A stretch of DNA of 9,199 nucleotides from Methylococcaceae bacterium (GTDB lineage: Bacteria > Pseudomonadota > Gammaproteobacteria > Methylococcales > Methylococcaceae): assembly GCA_005792805.1 (NCBI GenBank), contig SXQV01000140.1:1-9199 (forward strand), in the 5' to 3' direction. Positions 1 through 8,105 of this stretch are shown piece by piece. Below the pieces are notes generated by a model that saw only the letters and a program-made list of their open reading frames with translations, was not told where the DNA came from and did no database searches. The translations under genes and the position numbers were made by a program. Numbering within the stretch: the first letter of the stretch is position 1; the number at the start of each line of letters is the position of its first letter.

Positions 1-911
1 GGGGAGATAGCCGTCGGATGATTATGGGTTTCCACCTTCATCAGGAGATGTGCAGGCTCCTCCCGGTAACCGTACTCAAGGCTCGCAGGATCGCGGATAA
101 AGACGGGCGTCACCGGCCCGGCAACAACCGCCGCATTATCGCTGTAAGCCGACAAAATACCGGCAGGGGCAAGCTTGCTGGTGTTACGGATCATGGCGAA
201 CAGGGACTGATCCTGCGCCTCGCCATCAACCACCCAGCTCGCATTGAAAATCTTGTGACGGCAATGTTCCGAGTTGGCCTGGGCAAACATCATCAACTCG
301 ACATCCGTCGGATCGCGGCCCAGCACGGTAAAGCTCCCGGCCAGGTAATCGAGTTCATCTGCCGAGAGCGCCAGCCCCAGCATCCGGTTAGCCGTCACCA
401 GGGCCGGACGTCCTTCCGCGAGTACCGGCACCGTGCCGGCCCGGGCCGGGGCATGGTGCTGGAAGACGCGCCCTTCCTCACCGGGCACCAGAACCGTCTG
501 GGTCATGCGGTCATGCAGCAGGGACTGGATCGCGGCACCGGATTCAGCCGTGAAAGATGCGCCTGTCTGTACCGTGAAATACACACCCCGCTCGATGCGG
601 AGCACCGACTCCAGGCGGCAGTGATGCGCAATGTCCGTCGCCTTGCTGGACCAGGGCGAAAGCGTACCGAGACGGGGCACAACCAGGTAAGCCAGACCGT
701 CACCGGGAGCACCCACAGGTGCCTGCCCGTAATCCAGAATCAGCTGCAACCGCTCCAGTGCCGCCTGGTCAGGTTCGGCGGCCGTCTCAACCAGATGCAC
801 AAAACGGGCATCAAGTCCGGTAACGGAGGGTTCCGCCGCTTTCAGCTCGACCAGCAACCGGCGGCGGCGAAATTCTGATAACGCCGAGGGGCCCTGAAGT
901 GTAAGGATCAT
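1..911 (-). CDS. purL: Phosphoribosylformylglycinamidine synthase, N-terminal part (cut by window edge)
   Basis: PurL converts FGAR, glutamine and ATP to FGAM in de novo purine synthesis, in the cytoplasm. The minus-strand frame is open from the ATG at 911-909 to the left edge, giving 303 residues of a protein usually near 1,300 residues long. It aligns with E. coli PurL throughout. Seen: the N-terminal PurS-like domain opening (MILTLQGPSALSEF), the LGTLSPWSSKATDIAH block, the signature MFAQANSEHCRHK at residues 208-220, and KVETHNHPTA at 292-301 in the first ATP-binding AIRS-like domain. The glutaminase domain lies outside the window. The start matches the E. coli N terminus, and an AGG lies 7 nt upstream. 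It sits 128 nt downstream of bamC in the same direction. No frameshift is seen. The assignment is firm. Confidence 0.97.
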   Translation of the reverse strand, partial: MILTLQGPSALSEFRRRRLLVELKAAEPSVTGLDARFVHLVETAAEPDQAALERLQLILDYGQAPVGAPGDGLAYLVVPRLGTLSPWSSKATDIAHHCRLESVLRIERGVYFTVQTGASFTAESGAAIQSLLHDRMTQTVLVPGEEGRVFQHHAPARAGTVPVLAEGRPALVTANRMLGLALSADELDYLAGSFTVLGRDPTDVELMMFAQANSEHCRHKIFNASWVVDGEAQDQSLFAMIRNTSKLAPAGILSAYSDNAAVVAGPVTPVFIRDPASLEYGYREEPAHLLMKVETHNHPTAIS

Positions 912-1039
912 GCTCCGACCTGTTGGGGGTGGTGATTGAAGAGAGTGGAGACACCACGCAGAACAAGTCTCCGGGTGCCGAAGACATCCATCACCATCGC
1001 AACAGATGCCCGTTCCTGAATGGTTGCAGACCCGCCGGG
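912..1039. other. bamC-purL intergenic spacer
   Basis: This 128-nt gap separates the bamC stop from the purL start. I see no open frame supported by homology, no PurR-like palindrome, and no convincing -10/-35 pair. A short inverted repeat GACCC-GCC-GGGTC (1029-1041) overlaps the bamC stop codon. It lacks a T tract, so it is at best a weak terminator. Confidence 0.4.
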
Positions 1040-1774
1040 TCAGGTGGAAGGTTTTTCGCCCTTGCCGCCCAAAGCCGTGTTTTGCAGCGTCTCATTGAGG
1101 TGCTTGAGTAGTTCCAGACCCTGGCCGTCGTGCTGCGGCTTACCCTCTGAGTCCTGAATATAAACCGAAGTCACACCGGATTTTTCCTCCAGCTTGACCC
1201 GGTATTCCGTGGTTCCGCCTGGCCCGCCTGCAAACATCTCGGCGACGTCACCGAAGAACCCCTTATCTTCATAGGGCTTGTGGTCTTTCGCGTAGTGCAC
1301 GAAATAGAGTCCATCCGAGCGGTTTTGATCGATGATCTCCAGCTTCATCCGGCCCAGGGCCTTGTTGACCTCGGCCCAGGTAATATCGAAAGGTGCCTGG
1401 ACTTCAATCAACGGCACGGCGGACGAGCTTTCGGCCAGAACCGGGGCGGGATGGTTTTTGCCCGCACGCATGGCCTTGGCCTCCTCGGGTGACATCTCCG
1501 CGCCTGGGGCAGGGGTCGCCTCACGGTCTGAAGACGCCTCGGTACTGGTATCGTCCGCCGACGCGGGTGATTCCCAGGAAGGCCGGCTGCCACCCGCTGC
1601 TCCATCAATGGTGGATGAAGTTAAGTCCGGCGGGATTTCCAGTGCCGCGATTTCGGTACTGTACTGATATTGCTTATGTTTATCGGGAAACCAGCCTTCA
1701 ATGGTGCTACAGCCGGCCAGCACCCCTGACGCAAGAGCAACCCACAGCAGGTGGCGGCCATACACCTCAGCCAT
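1040..1774 (-). CDS. bamC: Outer-membrane protein assembly lipoprotein BamC (short form)
   Basis: BamC (NlpB) is a lipoprotein of the BAM complex, which inserts beta-barrel proteins into the outer membrane. The chosen ATG (1774-1772) gives 244 residues with a clear lipoprotein signal: hydrophobic residues 9-20 and lipobox L19-A20-G21-C22, with Ser at +2 consistent with outer-membrane sorting. An AGGAG lies 7 nt upstream. An in-frame ATG at 1828 would put 18 extra residues before the signal and is rejected. After the signal come the YSTEIAALEIPPDL segment, a low-complexity Ala/Ser/Glu/Pro linker, then a single helix-grip-type domain from about residue 110 to 225. E. coli BamC has 344 residues and two such domains, so this is a shorter version. 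The gene overlaps dapA by 8 nt, so the two are probably translationally coupled. The dapA-bamC order is conserved in gammaproteobacteria and supports the call. Confidence 0.87.
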   Translation of the reverse strand: MAEVYGRHLLWVALASGVLAGCSTIEGWFPDKHKQYQYSTEIAALEIPPDLTSSTIDGAAGGSRPSWESPASADDTSTEASSDREATPAPGAEMSPEEAKAMRAGKNHPAPVLAESSSAVPLIEVQAPFDITWAEVNKALGRMKLEIIDQNRSDGLYFVHYAKDHKPYEDKGFFGDVAEMFAGGPGGTTEYRVKLEEKSGVTSVYIQDSEGKPQHDGQGLELLKHLNETLQNTALGGKGEKPST

Positions 1775-2660
1775 GACGCGGCTCCTGAAGCACGTCTGCC
1801 TGGCGCATGGCCATGCGAACCGTCTCATGCAAACCCTCGGACAGCCAGGTGAGCGGCAAACGGATACCCGGCTTGATCAGCCCCAATTCGGCCAGCGCCC
1901 ACTTTACGGGGATGGGGTTGGACTCGATGAAGAGGTCTCGATGCAGACCCATGAGCCGGGCATCTATGCCCGCCGCCGCTTCACGATCGCCGTTACGCGC
2001 CGCAACGCACAACTCATGCATCAATCGTGGGGCCACATTGGCCGTGACCGAAATCACGCCATGGCCGCCCATCAGGCAGAACTCTCTGGCGGTTGCATCA
2101 TCCCCGGAATACAGCAGGAAATCAGGGCCGCAGAGACGGATGATTTCACGCGCCCGCTCCAGATTGCCGGTCGCCTCCTTGACTCCGATAATCCGTGGCA
2201 CACCGGCCAGCCGGGCAATCGTTGCCGGCAACATATCACAGGCGGTACGGCCAGGGACGTTGTAAAGAATCTGCGGAATGTCTACCGCCTCGGCGATGGC
2301 CTTGTAATGCTGATAAAGCCCTTCCTGGGTCGGCTTGTTGTAGTAGGGCGTAACCAGCAGACAGGCATCTGCGCCATGTTCCCTGGCTTGCCGGGTCAGG
2401 CTGATGGCTTCCGTGGTGGAGTTGGCGCCGGTTCCGGCAATGACGGGCACCCGTCCGGCCACCTGATCCACCGTCAAGCGGATCACCTCACAATGCTCAT
2501 CCTCGTCCAGCGTCGCGGATTCACCGGTCGTACCGACGGCCACGATGCCATCCGTACCCTGCTCGATGTGGAATTCGATCAGCCGCCGTAATCCTTCACG
2601 GTCCAGCGAGCCATCTGGCTCCATTGGCGTCACCAACGCGACTAGACTTCCTTGAATCAT
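1767..2660 (-). CDS. dapA: 4-hydroxy-tetrahydrodipicolinate synthase
   Basis: DapA condenses pyruvate with aspartate semialdehyde, the first committed step to diaminopimelate and lysine, in the cytoplasm. The protein has 297 residues and a full TIM-barrel sequence. Catalytic residues are all present: T44 and T45 in GTTGES, Y107 in PYYN, Y133 in ILYNVPGR, R138, and the Schiff-base lysine K161 in GVKEATGN. With the ATG at 2660 these numbers match E. coli DapA exactly, and a GGA lies 8 nt upstream. An ATG two codons earlier (2666) has the GGA only 2 nt away and is less likely. The stop overlaps the bamC start by 8 nt. Transcription probably starts in the divergent gap shared with the gcvR-like gene. 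Confidence 0.97.
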   Translation of the reverse strand: MIQGSLVALVTPMEPDGSLDREGLRRLIEFHIEQGTDGIVAVGTTGESATLDEDEHCEVIRLTVDQVAGRVPVIAGTGANSTTEAISLTRQAREHGADACLLVTPYYNKPTQEGLYQHYKAIAEAVDIPQILYNVPGRTACDMLPATIARLAGVPRIIGVKEATGNLERAREIIRLCGPDFLLYSGDDATAREFCLMGGHGVISVTANVAPRLMHELCVAARNGDREAAAGIDARLMGLHRDLFIESNPIPVKWALAELGLIKPGIRLPLTWLSEGLHETVRMAMRQADVLQEPRHG

Positions 2661-2690
2661 GCCCATTTTCCGGCTTCAAAAAAGGGGGCA

Positions 2691-2720
2691 ATGGTAACGT
2701 GGTGCAGATAGGCGTGACAA
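2691..2720 (-). promoter_or_regulatory. Candidate sigma70 promoter for dapA-bamC
   Basis: Reading the minus strand, TTGTCA (2720-2715) and TACCAT (2696-2691) are separated by 18 nt. They match the -35 and -10 consensus at 5/6 and 4/6 positions. A start around 2684 would leave a leader of roughly 25 nt before the dapA ATG at 2660. This is pattern matching only. Confidence 0.4.
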
Positions 2721-2730
2721 CCGCGAGAGA

Positions 2731-2744
2731 GGCAGCCTGCTGCC
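2731..2744. repeat. Dyad symmetry in the dapA/gcvR divergent region
   Basis: GGCAGC-CT-GCTGCC is a perfect 6-bp inverted repeat. It lies 10 bp beyond the candidate dapA -35 box, within the 160-bp gap between two diverging genes. The position would suit a regulator binding site, but no known operator is recognised and it could be chance in GC-rich DNA. Confidence 0.3.
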
Positions 2745-2827
2745 GCGCCGAGGGGAGCATCAACAATAAAACACCGGGGCGAAAATGATAAACTTCGACC
2801 CCTCACTGTTTGGCGTAGCGAATCCCC

Positions 2828-3364
2828 ATGCAACTTACGATTACCGTTCTGGGTGAAAATCATCCTGACCTCATCATCGAACTGACCCGGGCCATCAAGG
2901 AGGCCAAATGCACAATCCTCGAAAGCCGCATGACGGAACTGGGATTGGAATTTGCCGGGCATCTGCTGGTTGAGGGCAACTGGAACCACATTGCCCGCCT
3001 CGAAAACGCCATGGAAACGCTGGCCAGCCGTTTCCATCTTAAATTCAATCTGCTGCGCGCCAAGGAGCCGGAAGAGTCCGCCGCCGAGACGGACATGGGC
3101 CTGCCTTACGCCATTGATATTTTCGCGACCGATCAGATCAACAACATCCACGACCTCAGCGAATTCCTGATCAGTCGTGGCGTCAGCATCATGGATCTTT
3201 CGACCAGCCGCTACCCGGCCCCCTTTACCGGCACACCCCTGTTCCTGGCCCACATGATCGTGCGGATTCCGTCAGGCATGCGCATCGTTTCCCTGCGGGA
3301 TGAGTTTCTGGATTTCTGTGACCAGATGAATCTTGACGCCATTCTGGAGCCGGTAAAGCGCTAA
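2828..3364 (+). CDS. gcvR: GcvR-family double ACT-domain regulator
   Basis: GcvR in E. coli is the antiactivator that binds GcvA and represses the glycine cleavage operon when glycine is scarce. This protein has 178 residues (E. coli GcvR about 190). It has two ACT domains: residues 1 to about 78, opening MQLTITVLGENHPDLI, and about 92 to 173, opening LPYAIDIFATDQ. There is no DNA-binding domain, as expected for the family. The gene lies divergent to dapA and upstream of bcp, the same arrangement as in E. coli (dapA/gcvR/bcp), which strongly supports the name. No good ribosome-binding site precedes the ATG, but the first ACT strand begins at once, so a later start is unlikely. Whether it controls glycine cleavage here is inference, as no gcv gene is in view. 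Confidence 0.85.
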   Translation: MQLTITVLGENHPDLIIELTRAIKEAKCTILESRMTELGLEFAGHLLVEGNWNHIARLENAMETLASRFHLKFNLLRAKEPEESAAETDMGLPYAIDIFATDQINNIHDLSEFLISRGVSIMDLSTSRYPAPFTGTPLFLAHMIVRIPSGMRIVSLRDEFLDFCDQMNLDAILEPVKR

Positions 3365-3429
3365 TCCCTGTCAAACAGGCCTTCACGGACAAGAACCCGC
3401 ACCGAGAGCATTCACCGAGGACTCCAAGC

Positions 3430-3906
3430 ATGAGCATCCCGACGCTGGGTCAGCCCGTCGCTGACTTCACCCTGCCCGCCACCTCGGGCAAGACCATCCA
3501 ACTCTCCGGCCTGCGGGGTCACCCTGTGGTGATCTACTTCTATCCAAAGGACAGCACCCCCGGCTGCACCCAGGAAGGACAGGATTTCCGCGACCTCTAC
3601 CCGGAGTTTCAGGCACTGGCAGCCGAGATACTGGGCGTGTCCCGCGACAGCCTCAAATCTCACGAGAACTTCAAATGCAAGCAGGCATTCCCATTCGAGC
3701 TCCTCTCGGATGCAGACGAATCCCTGTGCCGTCAGTTCGATGTGATCAAGATGAAGAACATGTACGGCAAGCAAGTGCAGGGTATCGAGCGCAGCACCTT
3801 CCTGATTGACGCCGACGGCAAACTCGCTGCCGAGTGGCGCAAAGTCAGCGTCAAGGGGCATGCCGCCGCAGTGCTGGAGAAAGTCCGGTCACTGAAACCG
3901 AACTGA
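3430..3906 (+). CDS. bcp: Thioredoxin-dependent peroxiredoxin, Bcp/PrxQ type
   Basis: Bcp reduces hydrogen peroxide and organic hydroperoxides using thioredoxin, in the cytoplasm. The protein has 158 residues with the peroxiredoxin active site P39-x3-T43-x2-C46 in the segment YPKDSTPGCTQE. C46 is the peroxidatic cysteine. The resolving cysteine that E. coli Bcp carries five residues later is absent (Q51 here). C83, in ENFKCKQAFPF, occupies the alternative position used by PrxQ proteins that resolve through helix 3. C100 is a further cysteine. The conserved ERSTFLID strand follows. The ATG has AGGA 8 nt upstream. The gene lies 65 nt after the gcvR-like gene, probably in the same operon, and ends 9 nt before the next start. 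Confidence 0.95.
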   Translation: MSIPTLGQPVADFTLPATSGKTIQLSGLRGHPVVIYFYPKDSTPGCTQEGQDFRDLYPEFQALAAEILGVSRDSLKSHENFKCKQAFPFELLSDADESLCRQFDVIKMKNMYGKQVQGIERSTFLIDADGKLAAEWRKVSVKGHAAAVLEKVRSLKPN

Positions 3907-3915
3907 GCCACCCTC

Positions 3916-4323
3916 GTGACCTCTCGCCCACGCTCAACAACACCGTATCTGACCGGGTTCACGACCGGTCTTGCTCTGGTGGGGATGGTTGCGGCGGCCC
4001 ATGCCGGTCCGGTGTATCGCTGCCTGCAAAATGGCAGCGTGGCGTTCACCCAGAATGCCTCCGACCCCAGTTGCGAACCGATTGAGGTCAACGCCTACGA
4101 ACCTGATCCGGAAACGGTCTCAAGACAAAAAGAGTCGCTCAAAAAATGGCGTGACGACCGCTCAAAGACGCTCAGCGAAGGCCGCCGAAAAAAAAGCGGC
4201 AAGAAAAACCAGCTGGCCGAACCGGCGGACGACGACGCGGTCCGGGGGGCGCTTGAGCCGATCAACGGGAATCGCAGAATACCGGACGAACTGGACTTCA
4301 AGGAATCGAGCCACGACCAATAA
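3916..4323 (+). CDS. Exported small protein of unknown function, DUF4124-like start
   Basis: I do not recognise a defined function. The 135-residue product starts at a GTG 9 nt after the bcp stop. It has a plausible Sec signal peptide: R4 and R6, hydrophobic residues about 12-28, and a cleavable AHA-G site after residue 30. The mature start, VYRCLQNGSVAFTQ with Cys 36 and Cys 53, resembles the short DUF4124-type beta domain (YRW..NG.V.FSD) of many gammaproteobacterial periplasmic proteins. The two cysteines could form a disulphide. The remainder (about residues 65-135) is charged and low in complexity, rich in Lys/Arg then Asp/Glu, and likely disordered. No clear Shine-Dalgarno is seen, so translation may be coupled to bcp. 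The GTG is the only start that keeps the signal peptide whole. Confidence 0.65.
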   Translation: MTSRPRSTTPYLTGFTTGLALVGMVAAAHAGPVYRCLQNGSVAFTQNASDPSCEPIEVNAYEPDPETVSRQKESLKKWRDDRSKTLSEGRRKKSGKKNQLAEPADDDAVRGALEPINGNRRIPDELDFKESSHDQ

Positions 4324-4385
4324 ACCGGGGCTGACCGCCTTACCCCCGGCCCATTCCCTCCATTGCCACCGACCCAATCAGCCGC

Positions 4386-5051
4386 ATGAACCGCGACGAA
4401 ATCCCCGCCATCATCATCGAACCCAAAGGCCTCCATCAGGCCAGTATCCTCTGGCTGCACGGGCTGGGGGCAGACGGTCATGACTTTGCCCCCATCACCA
4501 CCGAACTGCAACTACCGGATTCCCTGGGTGTCCGCTTCATCCTCCCGCACGCACCCCATCGGCCTGTAACCATCAATGGCGGCTATGTGATGCGGGCCTG
4601 GTATGACATTGCCCACACCGACATCGGCCGAACCCCCGACCTGAGCGGTATTGAGGAATCCCGGCAGGCCGTGGCAGATCTGATCGACCGCGAACTGGCG
4701 GCCGGTATTCCGCCCGAACGCATCATCCTCGCCGGTTTCTCGCAGGGCGGCGTGATTGCAATAGAAACCGTGACTCACCATCAGGACAGGCTGGGGGGAG
4801 CCATTGCCCTGTCCTGTTACCTGGCTCGCAACGCCGATTTACCCGCCGCAACGCGAACCATTCCCGTGTTTCTCGCCCACGGCACCGAAGACACCATCGT
4901 GCCTCACGGGCTAGGCCTGGCCGCTCGCGACGCGCTGGAAAAACAGGGATACGACGTGGAATGGCACGCCTATCGGATGCCGCACTCTGTCTGTCAGCAG
5001 GAGATCATGGATATTCGCCGCTGGCTGCTGGCCCAACTGGGCCAGCACTGA
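4386..5051 (+). CDS. Alpha/beta-hydrolase serine esterase (phospholipase/carboxylesterase family)
   Basis: Members of this family (abhydrolase_2; EstB, YpfH and acyl-protein thioesterase-like enzymes) hydrolyse short carboxylic esters. The natural substrate is usually unknown. The 221-residue protein has the usual length and full landmarks: LWLHGLGADGHDF (residues 22-34) supplies the oxyanion-hole region, nucleophile S119 lies in GFSQGG, the acid is D169 in AHGTEDTIVP, and the base is H200 in MPHSVC. There is no signal peptide, so it is cytoplasmic. It follows the exported-protein gene by 62 nt and may be the last gene of the bcp operon. It ends 6 nt from the convergent prmA stop. The family is certain; the particular substrate cannot be read from the sequence. 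Confidence 0.92.
   Translation: MNRDEIPAIIIEPKGLHQASILWLHGLGADGHDFAPITTELQLPDSLGVRFILPHAPHRPVTINGGYVMRAWYDIAHTDIGRTPDLSGIEESRQAVADLIDRELAAGIPPERIILAGFSQGGVIAIETVTHHQDRLGGAIALSCYLARNADLPAATRTIPVFLAHGTEDTIVPHGLGLAARDALEKQGYDVEWHAYRMPHSVCQQEIMDIRRWLLAQLGQH
5026..5047. terminator. 9-bp hairpin at the esterase/prmA convergence
   Basis: TGCTGGCCC-AACT-GGGCCAGCA is a perfect 9-bp stem with a 4-nt loop, lying within the last codons of the esterase gene and 10 nt from the prmA stop. No T tract follows on either strand, so it is not a canonical intrinsic terminator. The position suggests a shared bidirectional stop or a 3'-end processing block. It also encodes LLAQLGQ, so chance is possible. Confidence 0.4.
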
Positions 5052-5057
5052 AGGGAA

Positions 5058-5945
5058 TCAGGCGGAGCGTTTTACGCCAGACAGGATGGCCCAGTCTTCC
5101 CGCTGCCGAACCGGGTCAAACTCCACCTCGGCCACATAAGCCGCCTGCACCGAGCCGGCCTGTTCCGCCAGGATGCCCGACAGGGCAAGATAGCCGCCGG
5201 GTTTGAGCCGGCCAAGAATAGCGGCGGCCAACTCCACCAGCGGCCCAGCGAGAATGTTGGCGACGACCACATCGGCCGCCGCCAACCCCGGATCAGCTGG
5301 AAAACCCAGCGTCAGCCGCGCCTCGACAGCATTCTTTTGTGCATTGTCCTGACTGGCCGTCAGCGCCTGTGGATCGATATCAATGCCGTGCGCCGACGCA
5401 GCGCCCAGTTTCAGCGCGGCCACGGCGAGTATCCCGGAACCACAGCCATAATCCAGAACGGTTCGCCCCGCCAGTTCGAGACCTTCCAGCCATTCAAGAC
5501 AAAGTGCCGTTGTCGGGTGGGTGCCGGTCCCGAAGGCGAGCCCCGGGTCCAAGATGACATTGACGGCGGCGGGCTCCGGCGGCTCATAGCCGGTCGGGCA
5601 AATCCATAAACGGCGACCAAACCGCATGGGTTTGAAGTGCTCCATCCAGGCCCGCTCCCAGACCTGATCTTCAACAATCACCGCAGTCCAGTCGAGTATC
5701 CGATCCCCGAAATGATGACGGGCAGCACAAGCAATTAACTCGCCATCAACATCACCCTCGAACAAGGCGGTCACCTTTGTCCGCTGCCACAGCGGAGTCT
5801 CCCCCGGTGGCGGCTCGAACAATGGCTGATCCCCCGCATCGTCAAATCCTACCGACAAAGCGCCCTGCGCCACGAACCAGTCGGAAACCGACTCAGCCTG
5901 TAACTCATCGACCGTGGCCGCCAGCTGGCGCCATGTGGGTTGCAC
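5058..5945 (-). CDS. prmA: Ribosomal protein L11 methyltransferase
   Basis: PrmA trimethylates ribosomal protein L11 using S-adenosylmethionine. The product has 295 residues from the GTG at 5945 (E. coli 293). The N-terminal L11-recognition domain (about 1-55) ends in LFEPPPGETPLW. The catalytic domain has LDPGLAFGTGTHPTT (132-146), SAM motif I VLDYGCGSGILA (163-174), IDIDPQA, and VVANILAGPL (227-236). Start choice: GTG 5945 is preceded by GGAGGAG with 6-nt spacing, and its product aligns with the E. coli start. A second GTG at 5963 would add six residues and overlaps the stop of the upstream remnant ORF. The normal neighbour accC is displaced by about 3 kb of accessory DNA, so prmA now follows an ATPase remnant. 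Confidence 0.95.
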   Translation of the reverse strand: MQPTWRQLAATVDELQAESVSDWFVAQGALSVGFDDAGDQPLFEPPPGETPLWQRTKVTALFEGDVDGELIACAARHHFGDRILDWTAVIVEDQVWERAWMEHFKPMRFGRRLWICPTGYEPPEPAAVNVILDPGLAFGTGTHPTTALCLEWLEGLELAGRTVLDYGCGSGILAVAALKLGAASAHGIDIDPQALTASQDNAQKNAVEARLTLGFPADPGLAAADVVVANILAGPLVELAAAILGRLKPGGYLALSGILAEQAGSVQAAYVAEVEFDPVRQREDWAILSGVKRSA

Positions 5946-5951
5946 GATTGA

Positions 5952-5958
5952 CTCCTCC
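5952..5958 (-). promoter_or_regulatory. Strong Shine-Dalgarno deciding the prmA start
   Basis: GGAGGAG on the minus strand lies 6 nt before the GTG at 5945. This favours that codon over the GTG at 5963, which overlaps the TGA (5962-5960) of the upstream ORF. The upstream GTG also has a GGGAG close by, so both starts may be used. Confidence 0.6.
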
Positions 5959-5959
5959 G

Positions 5960-6304
5960 TCACCAGTCTCCCTCCTCGAACTCACCCTGAATCTTCAGCA
6001 CATTGCAGTTTTCCTTCACCACCCGCTGTAATCCGTCATCGAAGCCGGCGCTGGATTCGAACTTGATGCCATCCAGCACCGCCACCCGCGCCCGGGGCAG
6101 TTCGGTGATGCCGGACCCATCGAAAATGGCCGACAGACCGGGCATGTCGCTGACCGGCACTTCGCCCTTGGCCAGGTGGTAAACCGCCAGCATCGTATGG
6201 GTCTTGCCACCGCCAAACGCGGTCTGCAAAAGCGTCTGCCCTGTGTCACCCAGTACGCCGTTCAGTTGGAAAATGAAGACATTGCTGTCGAACAGGTAGG
6301 CCAT
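5960..6304 (-). pseudogene. Chimeric ORF: VapC/PIN head joined to an internally deleted DUF499 ATPase
   Basis: This 114-codon open frame has three parts. Residues 1-26 (MAYLFDSNVFIFQLNG and following) look like the start of a VapC PIN-domain toxin, with the first catalytic Asp at D6; the other PIN acidic residues are missing. Residues about 27-80 match the ATP-binding start of COG1483/DUF499 ATPases, with Walker A-like AFGGGKTHTM (K34, T35) and RARVAVLDGI at 71-80. Residues 81-114, with LQRVVKENCNVLKI, resemble the extreme C terminus of the same ATPase family. Roughly 900 residues, including Walker B and everything between, would therefore be gone, yet the frame stays open. The ATG lies 2 nt after the preceding TGA, within GGCTGAGGATGG. 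The stop touches prmA. Neither parent activity should remain. The PIN and Walker A matches are convincing; the C-terminal match is less sure. Confidence 0.65.
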
Positions 6305-6306
6305 CC

Positions 6307-7535
<1,229 letters not shown>

Positions 7536-7539
<4 letters not shown>

Positions 7540-7880
7540 GGGCTGATGGCGAAGAGACGGGTTCGGGTCTGGGCCACGCGGACCGCATCGGCTTCGGCCA
7601 GCCGGCCGAGAACGCCCCGGACGAGCCGGGCATCAAGGGTGAAGAGCTTGCAGCGCACCACCGAGGGCGCGGGCAAGCCGGCGGTTTCGAGGTCCTCGAT
7701 CGGGCAATCCAGCGGCCAGGGCGCGTTCCTGGCCGAGGTGATCATGGCCAGTACCAGATGACCGGAGGGGGTGTTGAACGCAGCGGCATCCGACAACACC
7801 AGCGCGGGCCGGTTCTTGCTGGCAATACGGTCGGTGAAGGGAAACGGCACACGCACGACCTGGCCGGGTTCATAGGTCAC
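7536..7880 (-). CDS. MazF/PemK-family toxin (endoribonuclease)
   Basis: MazF/PemK toxins cleave mRNA and are inhibited by their cognate antitoxin. The product has 114 residues from the GTG at 7880. It shows the SH3-like PemK pattern: YEPGQVVRVPFPFTD opening, KNRPALVLSD (residues about 22-31), then SVVRCKLFTLDARL (about 73-86), a segment strongly conserved in this family. GAGG lies about 8 nt upstream of the GTG, and the start overlaps the antitoxin stop by 11 nt, as is usual for coupled toxin-antitoxin pairs. A longer reading from 8042 is only the antitoxin in another frame. The frame looks complete and undamaged, unlike the genes around it. Its stop overlaps the chimeric methylase ORF by 4 nt. 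Confidence 0.87.
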
Positions 7881-8100
7881 GGTAGGCGTCCTCGTCTTCC
7901 GGGCCGCTCCATTCCATGAGCGTGCCTTCGACCGCCTTGAGGTATTCGAGGTCGATCGGCCAGACGCGGCGCACCCGGGCGAAACCATCGGCGGCAATAT
8001 CCCAGGCCAGCAAATCCCCCGGGCCGACACCCAAGGCGGCACGAATATCGGCAGGGATGGTGGTTTGCCCCTTGGCGGTGATCTTGGCGACGGCAGTCAT
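7870..8100 (-). CDS. AbrB/MazE-type antitoxin
   Basis: This protein of 76 residues has an N-terminal AbrB swapped-hairpin DNA-binding domain: AKITAKGQTTIPADIRAALG (residues 5-24) followed by VGPGDLLAWDI. Its acidic C-terminal tail (PEDEDAYRDL) would bind and neutralise the toxin encoded directly downstream. The ATG at 8100 places the AbrB domain at the very N terminus; extending to 8169 would add 23 unrelated residues. No clear Shine-Dalgarno precedes it. Such antitoxins usually repress their own operon. A perfect 10-bp palindrome (8106-8115) lies just upstream of the start and is a candidate operator. Confidence 0.88.
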   Translation of the reverse strand: MTAVAKITAKGQTTIPADIRAALGVGPGDLLAWDIAADGFARVRRVWPIDLEYLKAVEGTLMEWSGPEDEDAYRDL

Positions 8101-8105
8101 ACGGG

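Noticed and set aside
18..878. Long plus-strand open frame (286 codons)
   Set aside because: It is antisense to purL, whose minus-strand frame carries unmistakable PurL motifs. The plus-strand translation resembles no family.
1775..1828. Earlier in-frame ATG for bamC
   Set aside because: It would place 18 residues before the lipoprotein signal peptide and overlap dapA far more. The ATG at 1774 has AGGAG at proper spacing.
1701..2591. Long plus-strand open frame (296 codons)
   Set aside because: It is antisense to dapA, which has all catalytic residues. High GC content keeps the complementary frame open.
2657..3253. Minus-strand open frame of 198 codons across the gcvR-like gene
   Set aside because: The opposite strand encodes two clear ACT domains in the conserved gcvR-bcp context. 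This frame is a shadow.
3366..3379. Short inverted repeat CCTGT-CAA-ACAGG between the gcvR-like gene and bcp
   Set aside because: A 5-bp stem without a T tract is too weak to call a terminator or operator.
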